In this document: piece after piece, positions 60,528-64,000 of the stretch
Numbering within the stretch: position 1 is the first letter of the stretch
Layout of the letters: each line of letters opens with the position of its first letter
DNA from: Deltaproteobacteria bacterium
GTDB taxonomy: Bacteria; Myxococcota_A; Polyangia; Polyangiales; Houyiibacteriaceae
DNA length: 64,000 bases
Assembly: GCA_017644045.1 (NCBI GenBank)
Contig: JAEPMI010000008.1
Coordinates: 62,001-126,000, forward strand
Reading direction: 5' to 3'
Notes under the pieces: generated by a model
Told to the model about the DNA's origin: nothing
Databases searched by the model: none
Seen by the model: only the letters and a program-made list of their open reading frames with translations
Position numbers and translations under genes: made by a program

Positions 60528-62028
60528 AGGCGCTGCAAGAGGCCGCCTCGTTTCTCGGCCGGCTCAGGGTCCAGCGCCGAAAGGTCTTCTCGATCCAGCC
60601 GTCCGGATCGTTCGCGAGCCGCTCGAAGAGCAGGCTGGCGATCGTGTAGTGCTCCTTGCACTTGGGCGAGCGCGGTCGCTGCCCGAAGATGTCGCCCGAG
60701 CCCATGTAGTCGTGCATCGGGCATACGCCGCAGAAGGGCTTGTTCCAGCAGGAGTGGCAGCCGGGGAGGGAGTCCTGCAGGCTGGCGAGGGCGAGCGCCT
60801 TGACCGTCGGATGTCGAATGGCCTCGGCCAGCGTGCCCTGGCTGGTATCGCCGATCTGGAAGAGGTCGCTCCCCATGGCGGCCACCATCCGGCCCTCGTC
60901 GCAGGTGAAGACCGAGCCATCGTAGTTGTACGCGACCTGGCCGGTGCCGGCACCGCAGGGCGAGCGCACATCGACGAAGTTCGGGTCGTCGGCCGTCAGC
61001 ATCTTGACCAGGAAAGTCGCGGCCGTGCCCTCGGCGATCTCCACCCCCTGCCGGTTGAGCTCGAGAATGTAGTCGAGGGTCTGGGCGTAGAAGTCGAGGT
61101 ACTCCTCGGACGTGTAGCCGATGGCCTTCCAAGTGCCGACCGCGAACCCGTAGGGGTTCAGCGGTCGCAGGTGAATCGTCTTGAGGCCCATGTCGACGTA
61201 GAGGTCGACCAGCTCCTTGCCCCGCTCGAGGGTCCGGCGGGTCGTCGTCATCAGCGCGTCGACGTGCCACAGCCGCGGGTCCTTGCCGCGCTCGATGTAG
61301 CCCTCGTTGAAGTGCTTCATCCAGCGGACCACGTCTTCGAAGGCGCTCGCGCCGTCTTTCCAGCGCCGGTTGTGGTCGTGCACGTCCGCCGGCCCGTCGA
61401 GGCTCGTGCAGACCATCACGCCGTTGTCCATGAGCCAGGCCGCCTTCTCCTCCGTCATGTGGGTCATGTTGGTGACCACGGAGTGCTCGAGGAGCTTCTT
61501 CTCGGCCTTGTTCTTCTCGCGGCTGTACTCGACGATGAACTTCAGCACTGGGAAATTGACCGTCGGCTCGCCGCCCTGGAACTCGAAGTTCACGTAGGGG
61601 GACGTGGTCTGCATCGCCATGTCCACGACTCGCTTGGCGGTCTCCATCGACATGTCGGTCGACACCTGGTCCATGTCGGTTCGCGAGGCGTGGCAGTACT
61701 GACAGCTCTGGTTGCACCGGAGCGTGGTGATCACGATGTGCAGGTGTGGCCCCTGGCCGACGAAGGCCTTCTTTCGCCGGAGGCGCGTCGCGAGCGCTTC
61801 GGCGTTCAGCCCGTCACGGAGAAATCCCTTGTCGACCAGCGCTTCGTATTCGCCATGGGAGGGCGTCAGCTCGCCCGCCAGGAACGCACGGAAGTCCGCG
61901 TCGTCCAGGAAGTGCCACTGGCCGGCGTCGTTGGTGAGGATGTGACGGCCGGCGACGCGACCATGCCGGAAGAAGCCCAGCTTCGAGTCCGAGACCTGCA
62001 GGACGGGGAGGGTGAGTGTCTTCGTCAT
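60526..62028 (-). CDS. hxsB: HxsB-like radical SAM/SPASM maturase
   Basis: 500 residues from the ATG at 62028. Residues 1-80 look like a small winged-helix peptide-binding domain (HILTNDAGQWHFLDDADFRA, then GEYEALVDKGFLRDGL). IVITTLRCNQSCQYCHASRT has Cys 105, 109 and 112; FEFQGGEPTVNFPVLKF gives GGEP. The SPASM part begins near 357 with SPCGAGTGQVAYNYDGSVFT and ends PGCHSCWNKPFCGVCPMHDY, so two auxiliary clusters are likely. The length, domain order and position next to a His-Gly-Ser repeat peptide match HxsB. It overlaps the small HxsD-like gene by four bases. Confidence 0.85.
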   Translation of the reverse strand: MTKTLTLPVLQVSDSKLGFFRHGRVAGRHILTNDAGQWHFLDDADFRAFLAGELTPSHGEYEALVDKGFLRDGLNAEALATRLRRKKAFVGQGPHLHIVITTLRCNQSCQYCHASRTDMDQVSTDMSMETAKRVVDMAMQTTSPYVNFEFQGGEPTVNFPVLKFIVEYSREKNKAEKKLLEHSVVTNMTHMTEEKAAWLMDNGVMVCTSLDGPADVHDHNRRWKDGASAFEDVVRWMKHFNEGYIERGKDPRLWHVDALMTTTRRTLERGKELVDLYVDMGLKTIHLRPLNPYGFAVGTWKAIGYTSEEYLDFYAQTLDYILELNRQGVEIAEGTAATFLVKMLTADDPNFVDVRSPCGAGTGQVAYNYDGSVFTCDEGRMVAAMGSDLFQIGDTSQGTLAEAIRHPTVKALALASLQDSLPGCHSCWNKPFCGVCPMHDYMGSGDIFGQRPRSPKCKEHYTIASLLFERLANDPDGWIEKTFRRWTLSRPRNEAASCSA

Positions 62029-62264
62029 CCGTCTCTCGACTGTCGTCGCAGGATCGTGCCTTCGAGGGCGTGGTTGTAGAGCTCGTCGACGAGCCGATCG
62101 CGAACGTCTTCACGCATGTCGCGGACCTCGACGTGAATCATCGGTCCCTCGCTCGGCGGCTCCACCGTGATGGTGGCGAGTTCCGCAAAGGCGGCGGCGG
62201 ACTCTTCGACGGCGTCGAGCGCGTAGAGCTCCGCGTGCATGGTGAGGCGCTGGACGTCACTCAC
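62025..62264 (-). CDS. Second small HxsD-like protein
   Basis: 79 residues from a GTG start that lies within the end of the preceding gene (8-base overlap). ELYALDAVEESAAAFAELAT and RDRLVDELYNHALEGTILRR parallel the larger HxsD-like protein (LFPLDVVYGVCSSFLGRAYV and FANELLNQAIRRTL), without its C-terminal acidic tail. It probably is a divergent HxsD copy or a small accessory peptide-binding protein. Its stop overlaps the hxsB-like start (ATGA). Confidence 0.65.
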   Translation of the reverse strand: MSDVQRLTMHAELYALDAVEESAAAFAELATITVEPPSEGPMIHVEVRDMREDVRDRLVDELYNHALEGTILRRQSRDG

Positions 62265-62691
62265 TGGAGGCCCCCGGCAGCGGTAGCTCGAGCTCGTCGT
62301 CGGCGAGATCGTCGTCGTCCAGCTCCCCGAGGAGTGCCTCGAGGGTCGCGTCTCGGTCGGCGAACGAGCGCGACATGTAGGCGTCGCGGACGCGCCGGGT
62401 GCGATCGGCCAGGGTTCGGCGAATGGCCTGATTGAGCAGCTCGTTCGCGAACTCCCCGCAGACCGCCGCCGGCGGGGTGCGCCCGTCGCGGCTCAGCAAG
62501 CGAACCTCGATCACTCCGTCGCTCGTGCGCTCGAGGCGGACATAGGCCCGGCCCAAGAAGCTCGAGCACACGCCATAGACGACGTCGAGCGGGAAGAGCG
62601 CCTCGTCCACGTAGAGTTTGGCCGCTCCCTCCTCCACCACCGGCCCGAGCGGGATCTCAGGCCCTCGGCTCGTCGCCTTCTGCATTTCCAT
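62257..62691 (-). CDS. hxsD: HxsD-like protein
   Basis: 144 residues from an ATG sharing one base with the previous stop (TGATG). LYVDEALFPLDVVYGVCSSF, AYVRLERTSDGVIEVRLL and GEFANELLNQAIRRTLADRT followed by RRVRDAYMSRSF match the small HxsD family (its LLNDYxLRE-type motif appears as LLNQAIRRT). An acidic C-terminal tail (LDDDDLADDELELPLPG) is extra. In other genomes HxsD always goes with HxsB and HxsC; its fold suggests a peptide chaperone, similar in role to PqqD. That role is inferred. Confidence 0.75.
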   Translation of the reverse strand: MEMQKATSRGPEIPLGPVVEEGAAKLYVDEALFPLDVVYGVCSSFLGRAYVRLERTSDGVIEVRLLSRDGRTPPAAVCGEFANELLNQAIRRTLADRTRRVRDAYMSRSFADRDATLEALLGELDDDDLADDELELPLPGASSE

Positions 62692-63188
62692 CACGCGGGC
62701 GAGGGCTTCGGAGGTTCGTGGTGTGTGCTGAACGCTTCGAGCGCGGCGCTCGAGGCGCCCGGCTCGTTGGCGGCGATTCGGCGCGCGAGCGCCAGGGTCG
62801 CGCGCCCGACCCCTTCGGGCGTGGTGGTGTCGCCCTGCGCGCCGTTCATCAGCACGAGGTCGAAGTGGCGAGTGGACGCCAGGCCGCGCTCGTGCGCTGG
62901 GTTCCGTCGACAGAGGTGCACGACCGCGGTGGCCCCCGACGCGTGGCGCATGTGAATCGCGGCGCGCCCGTCCGTGACCGGGTCCATGCCAGCGAACGAC
63001 CAGCCATCGACGAGCGGGCTGCCGGCGTCCAGGGGAGCCAGTGCCCAGGCCGCGTCGACCGGCGCCGCCACGGGGCTGGGCGCGGGGGCGTCCGCGCGGG
63101 CTCTCGACCGCGAGAGTGTCCCGGTCCCGAGGGCTCCGGCGACCGCGGTCAGTCCTGTGGTGGCAATCCAGTCGCGTCGTGTGCGCAT
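62691..63188 (-). CDS. Tat-signal protein heading the operon
   Basis: 165 residues from the ATG at 63188. The N-terminus MRTRRDWIATTGLTAVAGAL is a twin-arginine signal, followed by an Ala/Pro spacer. The mature part holds GRAAIHMRHASGATAVVHLC, RRNPAHERGLASTRHFDLVL and MNGAQGDTTTPEGVGRATLA. It has one Cys and several His, and no family I know. Export in folded form fits a metal- or cofactor-bound protein. It is probably the first gene of the eight-gene operon; all downstream genes follow by overlap or short gaps. It may bind or use the modified His-rich peptide outside the membrane. Confidence 0.7.
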   Translation of the reverse strand: MRTRRDWIATTGLTAVAGALGTGTLSRSRARADAPAPSPVAAPVDAAWALAPLDAGSPLVDGWSFAGMDPVTDGRAAIHMRHASGATAVVHLCRRNPAHERGLASTRHFDLVLMNGAQGDTTTPEGVGRATLALARRIAANEPGASSAALEAFSTHHEPPKPSPA

Positions 63189-63301
63189 CGGTTTCGACCT
63201 CACCGGAAGAGTACCGGCTGGGACGGATTCCCACAAGCGCCAGAGCGACCGTCTCGGCCCGCGACAACGGGCTTCTGCTGCGGTACGATTCCAGTCCGAG
63301 C
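63189..63301. promoter_or_regulatory. Divergent promoter region for the two radical SAM transcripts
   Basis: 113 bases separate the Tat-protein start from the radical SAM gene on the plus strand. It must hold both promoters. The sequence CTGCGGTACGATTCCAG at 63280-63296 may contain a plus-strand -10 (TACGAT). No operator-like palindrome is evident. Confidence 0.35.
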
Positions 63302-64000
63302 ATGCGGAAGCCCTCCCATGACGACATGCTTCTTCGCGAGCAGGTCGCGAACGAGTCGAAACACTGGGTGCGGGCGGTGACCGCCTGCAACAGCCGCTGC
63401 CTCTTCTGCCTGGACTCCGACACCCCACGAGGGGTGGTCCTGCCGACGGAGGAGGTCCAGGCCGAGCTCCGGCGTGGCCGCGACGAGCTGGGCGCCACGC
63501 GAGTGGTCATCTCCGGTGGCGAGGCCAGCCTCCACCCGAGCTTCATGGAGCTGATCGCGTACGCCAAGGAGATCGGCTATCGGCGCGTGCAGACCGTGAC
63601 CAACGGCTACCGCTTCGGCGAGCCCGGCTTTCTCCAGGCCGCTCTCGACGCGGGCCTCGGGGAGATCACCTACTCGCTCCACGGCCATGACGCCGAGCTC
63701 CACGACCGGCTCACGGGAACACCGGGCGCCTTCCGACGCATCACCCGCGCGATGCTCGCCTCGGTGCGCGACGGCCGCCCCATCGTCAACGTCGACGTCT
63801 GCATCAACAAGCAGAACGTGGCCGCCCTCGACAAGATCATCGAGCTCTCCATCGCCCTCGGCGTCCGCGAGTTCGATCTGCTCCACGTGATCCCGCAGGC
63901 GGCCGCCTACGACAATCGCGACGAGCTCTTCTACGACCCGCGGGACCACTTGGACGTGCTGCAGCGGGTGTTCCGCCTCGCGCGGCACCCGCGGGTCACG
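63302..64000 (+). CDS. Radical SAM protein, runs off the window end
   Basis: 233 codons visible from the ATG at 63302, open to the last base, so the C-terminus is missing. VRAVTACNSRCLFCLDSDTP has Cys 29, 33 and 36; VVISGGEASLHPSFMELIAY has GGEA in place of GGEP. ITYSLHGHDAELHDRLTGTP matches the S-M/L-H-G motif of the proteins from 58128 and 56941, and CLFCLDSDTPRG resembles the latter's CVFCLDGMPT. Whether it has an auxiliary cluster cannot be seen. It is divergent from the Tat/HxsD/HxsB operon and probably belongs to the same system. Confidence 0.88.
   Translation, partial: MRKPSHDDMLLREQVANESKHWVRAVTACNSRCLFCLDSDTPRGVVLPTEEVQAELRRGRDELGATRVVISGGEASLHPSFMELIAYAKEIGYRRVQTVTNGYRFGEPGFLQAALDAGLGEITYSLHGHDAELHDRLTGTPGAFRRITRAMLASVRDGRPIVNVDVCINKQNVAALDKIIELSIALGVREFDLLHVIPQAAAYDNRDELFYDPRDHLDVLQRVFRLARHPRVT

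Noticed and set aside
60133-62079. Plus-strand ORF opposite the precursor and hxsB-like genes, starting in repeated Met-Gly-Pro/Arg-Ala units
   Set aside because: The repeat is the complement of the SHG codons. The minus strand carries a radical SAM/SPASM enzyme with all key Cys and a better ribosome binding site.

Overview
This 64 kb window is high-GC DNA (roughly two thirds G+C by eye) from a deltaproteobacterial-type genome. It is most likely Myxococcota, and probably Polyangiales of the Sandaracinus type. The evidence is a long run of lipoproteins whose lipobox is followed by Asp/Gly-rich linkers, Cys-rich MopE-like repeat proteins, two secreted proteins with MYXO-CTERM-like tails, a Ser/Thr kinase with an extracytoplasmic sensor, and the end of a polyunsaturated fatty acid synthase with a C-terminal acyltransferase domain as in myxobacterial Pfa3. 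I saw no rRNA, tRNA, insertion sequence, CRISPR array or phage module.

Layout. 0-5.2 kb: 3' part of a pfa3-like PUFA synthase. 5.2-23.2 kb: mostly envelope and secreted proteins (CAP-domain, beta-propeller, RCC1-like, PEGA and Cys-rich lipoproteins), with a fused glutathione-transferase-like enzyme, a broken LuxR-type regulator, a sensor Ser/Thr kinase and a dienelactone hydrolase. 23.2-27.6 kb: redox enzymes on the minus strand (glutaredoxin-like, aldo/keto reductase, MDR oxidoreductase, CrtI-type flavoprotein) and a TetR regulator divergent from katG. 27.8-43.7 kb: katG and a co-translated acidic protein, a secreted GH43-type protein, small membrane proteins, more secreted Cys-rich proteins, and a NADAR-domain protein. 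43.8-49.1 kb: a sugar-dehydrogenase-like lipoprotein carrying two CxxCH motifs, an unknown protein and a TPR protein.

49.1-64 kb is the most interesting part. It holds seven radical SAM genes, a flavin-dependent halogenase-like gene, and a compact minus-strand operon from 63188 to 56941. In transcription order the operon is: Tat-signal protein, HxsD-like protein, second small HxsD-like protein, HxsB-like radical SAM/SPASM enzyme, a 121-residue precursor ending in eleven Ser-His-Gly repeats plus Gln-Trp, then three overlapping radical SAM genes. A further radical SAM gene diverges at 63302 and runs off the window. The repeat read as His-Gly-Ser fits the predicted His-Xaa-Ser (Hxs) peptide-modification system. 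The expansion to four or more operon-linked radical SAM enzymes, the Tat protein and the doubled HxsD are unusual. I infer that the HxsD proteins and the N-terminal domain of HxsB deliver the leader, and that the radical SAM enzymes modify the His/Ser repeat. The chemistry, the export route and the relation to the halogenase-like cluster at 49-54 kb are unknown.
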